Both the position numbers and the translations under genes were made by a program. The notes under the pieces are model-generated. The model did not search any database and had not been told where the DNA came from. It saw only the letters and a list, made by a program, of their open reading frames with translations. This document shows positions 1 through 12,116 of a stretch of DNA of 64,000 nucleotides, piece after piece (the stretch's first letter is position 1; each line of letters begins with the position of its first letter). Origin of the DNA: Phragmites australis (Eukaryota; Streptophyta; Magnoliopsida; Poales; Poaceae); assembly GCF_958298935.1 (NCBI RefSeq), contig NC_084923.1:7442501-7506500 (forward strand), given 5' to 3'.

Positions 1-362
1 TGTGTGGAGGCGCTGGTGTCGAGGATCCACTCATCACCATCATGCAATGGAGACTGCATAGTCATGTTATTGAGTGCTCGAATGAGCTGTGTCCGGTCCC
101 AAGAGGGTGATAGGGAGCCAGAAGGTCTGGACATGTTGAGAGCGAACATTTGTGGAGCTGGTGTAGCAGCGCCGTAGAAGGAGAGTGGGGCGCTAGGAGT
201 TATGGCGATCCTAATGCACCAGGTTGAGCCAGCAGACTAACCGAAGTGGGCGACGGCCGAGGCAGTGGCCAGGCTTGGAATAACCCAATCCATGGGTTCA
301 CTACAATGGGCTAGCCGGATGGCGATGGTGTGGACTGCTGGCGAGGGGCAGCGCCTGAGGAA
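1..362 (-). mobile_element. Ty1/copia gag-protease fragment (cut by window edge)
   Basis: Read on the minus strand, this holds the end of a plant copia gag and the start of its protease. A NPWxG...W block (NPWIGLFQAWPLPRP) at about 300-250 matches the conserved tail of grass copia gag proteins. Nearer the edge, GDEWILDTSAST matches the aspartic protease motif WxLDTGAS, with Gly replaced by Ser at the active site. In-frame stops (for example near 312) and frame changes show decay. The rest of pol lies outside the window. It directly abuts the end of the gypsy LTR at 363, so the gypsy element probably inserted into this older copia copy. Seen: the motifs. Inference: the order of insertion. Confidence 0.6.
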
Positions 363-3300
363 TGTGAGGAACCGTCTAAATAGTATTCCAATTAATCATC
401 AGGATGATCATTTGCTTAATCACGACCACGATGATTAACTAGAATACCATCCTGATAGTCCTGACACTTGTTTTGTGCTCAAGATCAGAACACATGTCTT
501 TCCAATATATAACATTACAACAAAGTTTAAGAAAGAGCGGATAATTAAATTATATTACAAGTTCTTAAATATTTAACTATTTATAATTATTTACATCAAA
601 AGGGAGCTAGAAGGATAAAGAACACATTACCTCCTAACTAAACAAGAAATTACACAGCGGAAGATTAACACCTATCAACACCCAAAAACAAAGTAAAGTC
701 ATATGCCCTTAGGCTCCACCTAAAAGCACGCCACACAAGTATTTTGCACTACTCATTCCTACCACCTACATCGATAGGCGTAAAGTAGCCAAACACGAGC
801 TCCTCCTCACCGGTAGAACCTGAAAAAACAGCGTGAGTACGAAGTTACTCGCAAGACTTAATCCATAATGAGTGCATATAATAACCGACTCTAAGGATTA
901 TGCATATAAGTCATTAGCAAAGAGTAGGCCATAAGGTTAAGTAAACTCCTATGCATAACCAAACTTACCACTTATATGTGAGTACCTCTACTTAACCAAA
1001 AATACCTTCCTACCATGAACCAACTACTTGCACATAAATGCAAATGGAACAATCTCATGTAATCAACAATCCTCAACAACCAAACCCAACATACTATAAC
1101 ATATCCCTAAATTCAGAAACTCTACGACCGATGCAGATGGACATAAGCATGCTCATGACCGAGAATACGACAATTTGAATTGTTCTTACACCTTGCATGG
1201 GGTACAACTTTACCCACATGACCCGGGACTATCCTCTTGGCCCCTGAGACAACATTTCTTATACCCAGAACTACTCACTTACACATGTCCCTATGGCACC
1301 GGGCTTACCGCAAGCGTGTCCCGAACACCTCAGCTCCCCATCACCTTACTTCTCCTTTATTTTTCTTACACGTCATTGAAAGTGCATCTAGACCCCCTAA
1401 GTGGGTTTTGGCTTATTGATGACAAAATTATTAAGGAACTAATATATTTATCGAAGCCATGAACAGATCTTAGTCTTAATTATGAAAACTCACGACGATT
1501 GACGCCCCTCAAAAAGAAAAGAGAAGCAATGAGTAGTACTCAATAGGATTTAAATTATTATATCTTTGAAATTGAGTCTAGGTTAGCCGTACTATTAAGA
1601 GGGTTGTATTTGTTTACTGTCATGGTGTCTCAATGCTCAAGGTAACCTTTAGAACCAATAAGTTGAGAGACACATTCACCCATGGACACCGGGAATATTG
1701 GCAGATGTTTAATGAGTCCGGAGTCTCCGGTGTTCACCGGATACTCCGGTCCTCAGTATTTAGGCCGAAGTCTCCGAGATAGACTCCACCAGAAGAGCCT
1801 CGATTCCAAATTTTTAATTATCCGGAGTATCCGGTGTTCACCCGACACTCCAGTAGTTGGTGAGTTTTTAGGCTGGAGTCTCTGAGGGAGACTCCGCCAG
1901 AGGTTGCTCGGTTAAGCATTTATTTTTGGAAGAAAAAGACTAGAGTCTCCGGTGTTCACCGGATACTCCGGTAGGAAAGATGTTTTTGACCGGAGTCTCC
2001 GAGAGAGACTCCGCCAAGGGTCGCTCGGTTAGTATTTATTTTAAAAGGCCGGAGTCTCCAGTGTTCACCGGATACTCCAGCACCTGGAGAGGCTGGAGAG
2101 TCCGGCAAGTCTCCGGACTTTGTCTCTGTGGTAGCTAAGCCTGGGCCGGAGACTTCGGTGTTCACTGGAGATTCCGGCAACTTAATAGAACCGTAACGAC
2201 TAGTTGTGACATAGTTCTGAGACTGTTCTGACGCCGTTTTGGATTTTAGACTGGAGACTCCGGTGTTCATCGGATACTCCAGGGTAAGTGTGTCAGAATA
2301 GTAACGGCTAGTTTTTGAGAGTGAGCTATATATACTCCCACACCCCAAGCATTAAAAGCTTGCTGTTGCTGCTGAGCTCCACATTCATAAAGCCTTCCAA
2401 GAGCATTTAAAAGCCCTCCAAACATCTCTAGTGCCTATTTTTTGCGCCAAATTCGTGAAATTGTGTTTGGAGTGAAGTTGAGATATTTGAGCATTGAGTT
2501 TATCATCAAGCATTCGTTGTGATCATTTCTCTTGGAGTCTTGTGCTCCTAAATGGCAAGACGTCGCCCGTAGAGCACCCAATCATTGTGGAGTACCACGG
2601 GAAGTTTATAATCGACATCGACTTGAGTAAGGAAATTCTAGCTTGATCTTAGTGGTCGCTAGAAGAGGATAGGGTTGGAAAAGACCCGGCTCTTTGTGAG
2701 CTCCTCAACGGAGACGTAGGCACTTCTTTGTGAGGTGGCCGAACTCCGGGATAATCTCTTGTCTCATCATTTATGCAATTTCATTTAGTTTTGTAGTTTT
2801 GGGATTTTTCCCATTCAGTTAGTTTTGTGGTCATCTTGCTAGTATCTATTGTTGTTTAAGCTTTGTGCTGTTATTAGATCAAGTATCACCTTTTAGACTT
2901 TAGTTGTTCTCACCTTTTAGACTTCAGTTGTTCTCAGTTTCTATATAGACTGGAGACTCCGGACTAGACCGTATACTACGGACCGATCGGAGTATCCAAT
3001 CTTCACCGGAGTATCCGGCATCTGTTTAATCCGCTGGTTAGTTTTAATTTTCAGAAAAGATTATTCACCCCCCTTTAGGCATCTTTAAGTACATTCAGTC
3101 ATAGGGACACACGGCAAGCATCAGCACGACATATGATACTCAACTCATTCGTCTATTATCCGAATATATGGTTGTACGGAAAGTATTAAAGCCAACAACA
3201 CCAACAGACAGTGCTTAAACGATGCAAGCGGGTTCCTCTCCTAAACTATACTGGGGATCTCCTCTATTGTAGAAGATACCTCTAGCACTACCCACATCTC

Positions 3301-4558
3301 GCTTCATCCTCACCTATCATACAACCTACATCATTGTTATTGTGTTTGTAAACAGTAAGTAAGCCCTAAGCTCGTGAACAATAGTTGCACCATCGCTCGA
3401 CTTCTACCGGAGACCTATGCATGGTTAAGCATTTAGAATAACTCTTAAGTTAGACATCAATAATGTTATCAAGACTACAAGAATATGGATAATCAACAAC
3501 TCAAGGTAGAGGTAATTGAATTCAATATAGATCCTACCCATATAATCCCGACATCGACTCGCTAACCATGCAATGATACATAAGCGACAACTTATCAATT
3601 TAGACTCCATTCAATTCAAAAAAAGGTGCAATATGCTTAGATGCTTACCTTGCTGCTCCGACGGTTGCCTGATACTCCCGGCGCAACACTCACAGAACTC
3701 TGGTAGATTGACGTCACCTTCACTCGCTTGGATCGCCGGCGTGACACTCTCTAAACGAAACAATAATGCATTGCATAAACAAATGAACGATGAAAAAATG
3801 TGCAAATGATGTATGCTTGAATAATAATACAATGCCGCGTTTTGAAAATATTTGCAAAAGACTGCCAAATGATTAGGGTTCTGAAGTTTGAAATCCCGGA
3901 TAAGATAACCTAAGTGCACAAAGCTTTGAACTGGATGGCAGTCAGACTGGGGTATAACAACAGTTGGACCATAGAAGAGGTGGCGGTCGGCCCGGTAGGT
4001 TTCTAAGTGGCTAGACATCCCCAAGGTAGGCATGCTCCAGCGAAGGGGAGGCTTGGGGACAAGCTCGGGGACGACATAGGGGACTCGTGGACGATCTCCT
4101 CCTTTGATTTTCGGCCTCTGTTAAGCTCGAGTGGAGGATCTTCTCTCCCTCCTCTCTCTCTCTCTCCCTTCTTTCTCCTTTCTCTCTCTCTCTCTCTCAA
4201 TCGAATGGGGAAAAACGACTGAGTGGGTGGTTGAGCGGATAATAGTTTGGTCGATGGCTTCAATGGCGGTCAGATCGGAAAGCTCGGGCGGTCAGATTGC
4301 CCCGAGATAGAGGCCAAAGTGGCTCTGCTCGTCTCTGGCGATCAGACCGATGGTGGTGCAGTTGGACCGCCAGGGGGGTCTTTTTCTAATTCCTTCCTAA
4401 AGGGTTTTAGATTGGTTAGGAAGACCCAACACATATGATGGAACGTGTATAAGATAAAGACACGTTTCCAAAATGTTTTAAACACTTAAAATATGATATT
4501 AAAGGGCCATGATGTTTATGCATGCTTAATTATGCAATTAGTATTTTGGGATGTGACA
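363..4558 (-). mobile_element. 3' LTR of a decayed Ty3/gypsy element, split by a solo LTR
   Basis: On the minus strand a polypurine tract (AAGGGAGGGGGAGG, about 4576-4562) is followed at 4558 by TGTCACATCCC, the usual start of a grass gypsy LTR. The LTR is read down to about 363, where the minus strand ends in CTCACA. A younger solo LTR (1377-3097) interrupts it; without that insert and one copy of its target site the LTR is about 2.47 kb. It contains copies of a 'GCGGTCAGAC(C)G' type short repeat near 4260-4370. The lower boundary is inferred from the TG...CA rule and the abrupt change to copia sequence, so it is less certain than the upper one. Confidence 0.55.
1377..3097 (+). mobile_element. 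Solo LTR, copia-type (SIRE/Maximus-like), with 5-bp TSD
   Basis: A 1,721-bp LTR begins TGAAAGTGCATCTAG and ends with the motif ATTCACCCCCC...TAGGC...TTCA, which is typical of the 3' end of grass SIRE-type copia LTRs. It is flanked by a perfect 5-bp target-site duplication, GTCAT at 1372-1376 and 3098-3102, and has no internal region, so it is a solo LTR left by LTR-LTR recombination. Its middle carries at least six copies of an imperfect palindrome built on CCGGAGTCTCCGG and CCGGATACTCCGG halves (about 1716-2283), with another near 2946-3020. The superfamily assignment rests on resemblance of the end motif only. Confidence 0.8.
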
Positions 4559-6050
4559 AACCTCCCCCTCCCTTAAAAAGAATCTTGTCCCGAGATTCGG
4601 CAAACTAAGGAAGAAAATGACGGTGGTGGAACGGGAAAGATTTTTCCATAAATGGAAATGAATTTCGTCGAAATCCATCGACAGAATGGAAAGACAACTA
4701 TTGGCCCTTCACAAGAGCTGGCGGTCAGACCGCTGCTAGGCTCGGTCAGACTGCAGGTAGGCTTGATTAGACCGTGAAAACAGTAGTTGAACTGAAATCT
4801 ATGCAGAGAGTTTCGGGCTCTAAATGACTCCGATGGTCAGACTGGCAGACAAATAGCAGTCAGGCCGATAGGAGTTTGTTCTCCTAGTTCGAAAGGTTTC
4901 TAAGTGCAATCATTTGAGAACAAACTTTCTATTCAACATGGTGATGATTATAAACATGTGATATGCTCCAATATGTAATATTACAACGATACACATTCTC
5001 AAAAAGTTTAGGATATTCAGAGCGGATTTTATCCTCACGCTCCTAAATCGCCTCATCTTCGGTGTGGTTGCTCCACTGCAGCTTGATGAACTTAATAGAG
5101 TGTCGTTGAGTCTTGCGTTTCGCTTCATCCAAGATTCGAATTGGTCACTTGTAATATGAGAGATCCGCTTGCAATTCTTGATTTGCAACTTCAGTGACTT
5201 CGGTTGGGACTCAAAGATATTTCTTCAGTTGCGAGACGTAGAACACATTGTGAATACTGGAGAGGGACAGAGGCAAGTCTAATTGGTAGGCTACCTCTCC
5301 ACGTCGAGCAATGATTTGGGAAGGCCCTACATAATGAGGCACAACTTCTCTCAGACTTAAAAGCGTCGAACCCTTTTGAGAGGCGATACCTTGAGATATA
5401 CAAAGTCCTTAATATCAAACACAAGTTCTCGTCGGCGGCTGTCTACATAGCTCTTCTATCGGGACTGAGATGTGAGGAGACACTTGCAAATAGCCAAAAC
5501 ATGCTATTCTGCCTCTTTGACTAAATCCGGGCCTAGAAATGCCCTTCATCGGATTCAGACCAATTCAACGGTGTTCAGCATCTTCAGCCATAGAGAGCCT
5601 CAAACGGCAACATTTCAATACTCATCTAGTAGCTATTGTTGTAGGTGAACTCCGTAAATAGTAAGCAAATCCCTCACTTCTTCCCATATGTGAGAACACA
5701 AGCTCGCAACATATGTTCTAGAATCTAATTCACCCTCTCGGTTTGACCATCAGTCTGAGAGTGGTAAGCAGTTATATGGAAGAGCTTGATTCCCATTGCG
5801 TCATGAAGGCTCCTCTAGAAATGAGAAATAAACTAAGTGCAGTGATTAGAAATGATCTTCTTTGGAATCCCATGAAGACAAACAATCTGAGTGAGATACA
5901 ACTCGACATAGTCCTTGACACTATATCGAGTCTTCACCAGGAGAAAATGTGCTGACTTTGTGAGCCGATCCACGATGACCTAAATCGAGTCATACCCTTG
6001 AGAGATTTTCGGCAAACCGGTAATAAAGTCCATACCGATATATGACCTAC
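4559..6050 (-). pseudogene. Degenerate Ty3/gypsy pol: integrase core and C-terminal region
   Basis: Translating the minus strand from about 6040 downward gives a recognisable integrase core: MGMDFITGLPKISQGYDSI, then VIVDRLTKSAHFL, then HGIPKKIISN (the usual D is N) and ITAYHSQTDGQTERVN, the conserved end of the catalytic core. Further down, about 5425-5230, the frame resembles the post-integrase domain before the 3' LTR. Several in-frame stops and at least one frame change make it non-functional. Reverse transcriptase and RNase H are absent: homology stops near 6050, where AT-rich DNA begins, so the 5' part of the element is gone. It lies immediately upstream of the LTR at 363-4558 in the order expected for one element. 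Confidence 0.75.
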
Positions 6051-6290
6051 TTTACTAATAAAAATAAATAAATAAATAAAAAGAAAAATTAACAAATAAT
6101 CTATTCTCCTTTTTTCGAATTTCATATAAAATCAAACTATGATATAACTCATAACGTATTTGTTCAGTGACACTCTCATGACGTATCTATATCTCCATAC
6201 ATTAAATTTATAATTGATGTTAACATATTTAATATTTATATTTATATTTTCGTTATAATATACAAGTGCAACGCCTAAGTACTAGCTAGT
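6051..6290 (+). mobile_element. AT-rich stretch ending in a Helitron-like 3' terminus
   Basis: About 240 bp of AT-rich sequence ends with CAAGTGCAACGCCTAAG followed by TACTAGCTAGT at 6290. Plant Helitrons often end with a GCAACGC-containing short stem-loop and CTAGT, which this resembles. No 5' TC end was identified and no Rep/helicase sequence is present, so at most it is a small non-autonomous element or a terminal remnant. It sits about 330 bp before the MPP-beta start codon and could limit that gene's promoter region. The assignment rests on the terminal motif alone. Confidence 0.35.
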
Positions 6291-6619
6291 AATAGGAACT
6301 CTGCTCGAAATTACTCTCTTCACAATGTATTATTCATTTTCTGGGTTAGAATTTGATTAGGCCCAGCCCAATCAAAACCCATTGCACGCGCGACCCAGCA
6401 AGTACATTCCACGCTTCAACAACCTCCACTCAATGGCACGTGGGCCCTAGCGCGGTAAGCTACGCACACCCAGCCCTTCTCCTTCCCCACTTGGCAGGCA
6501 GGCATCCTCCCCACTCTTCTCTATTTCTCACCCGATCCATCCATCCGGCTCCAAACCCTAACACAGCCAGATCTCCGCCTCCGCCGCCGCCGGCGAGAGC
6601 ACCGCCCAAATCCGCCGCG

Positions 6620-9600
6620 ATGGCATTCGGCCGCATCCTATCGGCCGCGGTGCGCCACCGCTCCGCCATCGCCGCGGCGGCCGGGAACGCTCGCGTGGCC
6701 TCCACTGCCGTAGCCGCGGGGCCCGGCGTCATCACCCCCGACGCGACCCCTGTGCGCGCCCCCGTGATGCCATACGATCGCATCGCCGAGGCCGTCAACG
6801 CCCGGATCCGGCGGCTCGAGCATCCGGACCCGCGCTTCCTCCGCTACGCCAGCCCCGTGCCTGCCCACGCCGATCACACGTCCATCCTCGCGGCGCCGGA
6901 GACCCGCGTCACCACGCTGCCCAACGGTCTGCGCGTTGCCACGGAGTCGTCCCTCGCCGCGCGCACGGCCACGGTCGGCGTGTGGATCGACGCGGGCAGC
7001 AGGTACGAGACGGAGGAGGCGGCCGGCGTCGCTCATTTCGTCGAGCACATGCTGTTCAAGGGCACGGGGAAGCTCAGCGCTGCGCAGCTGGAGCAGGAGA
7101 TCGAGGACATGGGCGGACACCTCAACGCCTACACGTCGCGGGAGCAGACGACCTACTACGCCAAGGTGCTCGACAAGGATGTTCCCCGTGCGCTGGAGGT
7201 CCTCGCCGACATTCTGCAGAACTCTAATCTCGATCAGGCCCGCATTGAACGTGAGCGCGATGTGATCCTGCGAGAGATGGAGGAGGTATGCCACCTGATG
7301 CGTAGATATCCGTTTGCTTTAGTAGGTTCTTTTTCTGATGCATTGAACAGTTTAAGTAATTAGTTGGATATCGTTTGGTTGGCCTTAGATTAGATGCATA
7401 AGTGTTCTATAGTGTGATGAACAGATTGTTACTCTTTATTGTTGTACCAATATAAAGTTATCTTGGAAAGAAAAGAAATAGTAATTCACAACGACCTGAT
7501 TTCCTAAGACTATGCATTTTGTTATGAACTGGTACATTCATCATGACAACACATATATCTGTATTCAGAAGTGCTGGCTACATTGAGCCTTCTGCATCAA
7601 GGTGTTTAGTATCAAATATGAGCCTTTTGCAAACTGATTCGGGATTTCTTTTTTTCTATTTTTAAAAAGAGAGTAGTGATTAGCATGTGAAACGTTTGTT
7701 AAACTTATGCAAAACTAGTAGAATGGAAAACCTTTTGCAGAACATGAGGTTTGATGAATGACTATAAGTGGGACAAGCTGCAAGGAGATGAAGGCATAAT
7801 GTATAAAATAGAGTATATCATCTTCTGTTGAGTTTTTGTGCAACATCTATTTTTGGATGTTATGCTCAATTTCTTCAGTCCTTTGCTGGACCATTTTCCG
7901 ATATGTTCTGTTGTTGCACTTGTTGCTTTTGCTTGACCATTCTTACTAATGGGAAATCCTCATTTACTCATTTGACTGATTAGCCAAGGCATCCTATGCA
8001 GCAAATTCTACTTAGCCTTGCTTCCTGTCAAGGGGCTGGCAGTATTTGAAAATTTGTCTAATGTTATTTCTGTATCTGTTTCTATCTTGTATAGGTTGAG
8101 GGACAATCGGAGGAAGTTATATTTGATCATCTGCATGCTACCGCATTCCAGTATACATCCCTTGGCAGACCAATCTTGGGTTCTGCAGATAACGTGAGGT
8201 CAATCACCAAAGAAGACCTCGAGAAGTACATCGCTACTCATTATACAGCTTCTAGAATGGTACATGATATTAAAAATGTGTAACTGTAATGCATTTACGT
8301 TGTTTCATGATCCCTCTATTGCTGTAGTGTGATTTGGGGGCTACTTCTGCATGTTTTCAGGTTATTACTGCTGCCGGTGCTGTTAAACATGAGGATATTG
8401 TAGAGCAGGCAACAAAGTTGTTCAGCAAGCTATCAACTGACCCTACAACAACTAGCATGTTGGTTGCTAAGGAACCTGCCTCTTTTACTGGTTCTGAGGT
8501 GTGTTTTGCAGTTTGATTTACACTTATACGTGCTATTCATCATGAGTGCGCATTGATATTACCATTTTATGCTACATAACAGGTTAGAATCATTGATGAT
8601 GACATGGCCCTCGCTCAATTTGCTGTTGCCTTCAATGGAGCATCCTGGCTAGATCCTGATTCTATTGCATTGATGGTTATGCAATCTATGCTTGGTTCAT
8701 GGAACAAGAGTGTTGGTGGAGGGAAGCACATGGGGTGGGTTTCTCTCTCTCTTTCATTCTTTCTTTTTGGCGTCTGCCTTTTATGGGCATTATCCCATGG
8801 ACCTTACTTTTGTCCTCTGCTTAACTGTTACAGTTCAGAGCTTGTACAAAGGGTAGCAATCAATGACATAGCTGAGAGTGTAATGGCATTCAATACGAAT
8901 TATAAGGACACTGGCTTATTTGGTGTCTACGCTGTCGCCAAGGTCAGTGTTCCATCTCTACTTTTGAGTAAAAGCTCGCTTTTTGCATAGTGACATACAG
9001 CTTGAGTGCAAATCCTTAGAAGAAACTGTGTACCTAAAACCACAATAGTTATTAAAAAATCCTTGAAAGGGATGTTTCAAAAAAGGCCTAAAATGTGTAC
9101 TGTTTGCATTGGGTTGCTCGGAAAATATTAATAATGATGTAGTGCTTTTCTTCCCTTGTTTCCTTTTTAGCATCTGCTTTGTTCCAACCCTCCGTGACTT
9201 CTAAGAAAGTTCCACAACCTGTGGCAGTTGGGTCTTTTCGTGATGACAATGTTGTGGGATGGAGAACATGATCTTTACACTTGATGGAAAGAAGTAAATA
9301 GCATGCCTCTTTACACTTGATGGAAAAAATTAAATAGCATGCTGCATTTTCCTTCTATCTACAGCTCTCAACATTAATGGGTGGTAACAGACCTTGTTTG
9401 GAGAGCCAGAGCAAAGGGTTTTGTTTTATTGTTTATGCAGTGTGAACAAAAGGAAATAGGGAGCTTTGTTTTGCATTTCTTTTTTTGTTATCTGGACTCA
9501 AATGCCTTTACAAGCTTGATTTTCTGCTCCAAATATCCAACTAACAAGACTCGATGTATCTTTTTAGTGCAAGAGATGGATATGTGCAGAAGGATTAAAG

Positions 9601-10871
9601 TTCGTACCAATTTAGTGGTCCATTGCCCTTAAATTATATGCCTTTGTTAATTATGCTTATCTTATTTGACTTTTAATGGATTTTTGAATACTTACTAATC
9701 TCCTGTCAACCTTCCTTAGCATACACAGTAGTATTGTGATCTTGCTGTAATGGTTTTCTTATGCGGTAGTATACCTTGTTTGTGAACTTGTACTTGGCCT
9801 TGGTTTGCAGGCTGATTGCTTGGATGATTTGGCTTTTGCAATTATGCATGAGATGAGCAAATTGTCATACCGGGTTACGGAAGAGGATGTTATCCGTGCG
9901 CGTAATCAGGTAATCTTTCAGTCAGTTCTGATTTGGGTCACCTTTAATTGTAGTCAATTAACTCAGACACTGAATAGTAAAAAGCGTACTTCTGTGCTGT
10001 GTGTTTTTTGCGAGCTTGTGGGACAATCATGTTGTCTCATGATAATTTTCCTGTTGCTGGTCTATTCTGCCATTGAACTTTACAGCCTATGGTATTGCAT
10101 TTTCATTGCTTTGTTGTGAAACTTTCAGCTGAAATCCTGTATCCAACTCCACCTTGATGGTTCCACTGCTGTAGTTGAGGATATTGGTCGTCAGGTATTA
10201 ATGAACTCTAATCATGTGATGTTACGCCATATAATCGGTGCTGGCCCTTATAACTTATTTCTGTTCCCTTGTTGTGTCAGCTGCTTATCTATGGCCGAAG
10301 AATTCCTATTCCTGAGCTTTTTGCAAGAATAGATGCAGTTGATGCAAGCACTGTCAAGCGTGTTGCAAACCGTTTCATCTTTGACCAGGTATTGTTTTCC
10401 AACCTACAGCCTTGTGTTCTGTAGATTTTCAACATTTGTTAATGTCGAGCAATGAGCAATGCCAACTATCATCGCTACACGGTCTTTTAAATTGCTAAAA
10501 GCAGGGCAAATTTTGGTCACTTGAGCCTGCATTTCATGCAGATGAACGCTCTTTATTGTGAAGCTGCTATTATCATATCATCTATCATGCTGGTTATTGT
10601 GATTTACCTCTAGTGATAGGAGCATGCTATTTCATTTTGTGTGTGTGCGCGCGCGCCTACAACCAATATGTTTGAATTGTTTGATAGCTTGAGAAAAAAT
10701 AGGCATAATATTACCATTATTTCTTTATGTTTTGCTATGTTGCGTAAACCAATCTTCACTGTCTCGCTACCCATTTCCTTTCAGGATGTTGCTATTGCTG
10801 CAATGGGACCAATCCAAGGACTTCCGGACTACAACTGGTTCAGGCGCCGGACCTACATGCTCCGATACTAG
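6620..10871 (+). CDS. Mitochondrial processing peptidase beta subunit (M16 family)
   Basis: The enzyme cleaves presequences from imported proteins; in plants it forms part of the cytochrome bc1 complex of the inner membrane. Nine coding exons with GT-AG borders were rebuilt: 6620-7285, 8095-8259, 8361-8498, 8583-8734, 8834-8942, 9811-9909, 10129-10194, 10281-10388 and 10785-10871, giving 529 aa, the usual length for plant MPP-beta. The zinc motif HFVEH lies at residues 139-143, with the distal Glu at 219, so this is the catalytic subunit and not alpha. The N-terminus ([15 protein letters not shown]...) is Arg/Ala-rich without acidic residues, as in a mitochondrial presequence. An in-frame upstream ATG at 6353 was not used: the CCGCGATGG context and presequence favour 6620. 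Exon 1 is very GC-rich while later exons are not, a usual grass gradient. No frame defects were seen. A plausible 3' UTR follows to about 11,300. Confidence 0.93.
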
Positions 10872-12025
10872 ATCCATCAACCAGTGTACCGTGTTTACAG
10901 TTTGCAAAAGCAAGATAAAATTGCCCCTTTTGGTATCAGTATATTATGGCCTCAGCGTCGCACATTATGATGTGCTGAAGCGGAGGAATTTTTTGAGTAT
11001 TTGTTTTATTGCTCATCTTCCTTGCCCCAAACCCACAAATCTGTCAATAATGATAGGCGGGTTCAACTGACGTGGCTGACTTTTGGTGGCCACCTGGTGT
11101 TTTTACGATGACTCATGACTCTTACCTTTCCATCTTGTGTTGGAAGGTAATTTTCATTCGGCGAATAATTTTTATGAAGCTGGTTACATGTAAAGATGGT
11201 ACAGTAAAGTTTAGCTTCCATGTCATTTGTTGCCCTTTTGGTAACTGCGCAAAGGTGCAACTGTTCTTATATGAAGTTCTTTTGTTCGGTGATTGTTTCA
11301 ATGGGTTATCTTCTAGCTTTGTTGAGATGTGAATTTCGTGGTGCTACGGAAGGTGGCTTGGTCGAGGTGCAGTGGCGGGCTCACCTTGTGTGGTGTAGTG
11401 GCGGCTCTGGGCTCACATTTCGCCCTGCTCGCCTCCACACTGCTGTGGTTGGCGATCGCGAATGGGTTTTCTGTTTGTGCCCACCTGGCAATGAGTCAGC
11501 CGGTTCAACACTGTCCGCATTCTGCAGCAACGGTGTTGAAAGTTGATTGCAATGTAAAGAAAGAGATAGATACGGGGCATTGCTCTGGAATAGATGTTCT
11601 GAGAATTTCGTCCTGAAGAGAATGATTCTGAGAATTTTATCATGAAGGGAAATCGTTGGAGTGCTGAAGGGAACGAAAATCCTTTCACGACGAAAATATC
11701 ACCTTTGAAAGAAAGTGAAAGTTGTTGAGGTTAATCTAAAGTGTATGAGCAACCATCGGGTAGTTGCCGATTGAACAACTATCAAATGGTTGCCAGCATT
11801 AGTTACTACTATTTTTCTAACTCTTTCCTTTGATCAATGTTGATTCACATATATCATCTTGAGAATTCATCAAAAAACCATATAAGAAAAATACGATGAA
11901 AGTAATAGTAATATGCTATTAAACCTCTTTTAAAAACCTAGAAAAAAAGAAAAAATATAATATATATTGATTATTGCTTTGTTGTAAACTCGTATGAGAA
12001 AATCTTGAAAGAAAAAATCATAAGC

Positions 12026-12027
<2 letters not shown>

Positions 12028-12115
<88 letters not shown>
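12028..12115. repeat. TA dinucleotide microsatellite
   Basis: About 88 bp of nearly uninterrupted TA repeats with a single phase break near 12,076. It is self-complementary and likely to vary in length between individuals. The open frame across it (Tyr-Ile repeats) is an artefact of the repeat. Confidence 0.95.

Positions 12116-12116
<1 letters not shown>

Noticed and set aside
1716..2290. Regular palindromic repeats that might suggest a CRISPR-like array
   Set aside because: Plant nuclear DNA, imperfect repeats, unequal spacing, no cas genes, and it lies within an LTR with a target-site duplication.
6353..6619. Upstream in-frame ATG of MPP-beta at 6353
   Set aside because: It would add 89 residues unlike any MPP N-terminus; the region looks like promoter and leader, and 6620 begins a proper mitochondrial presequence.
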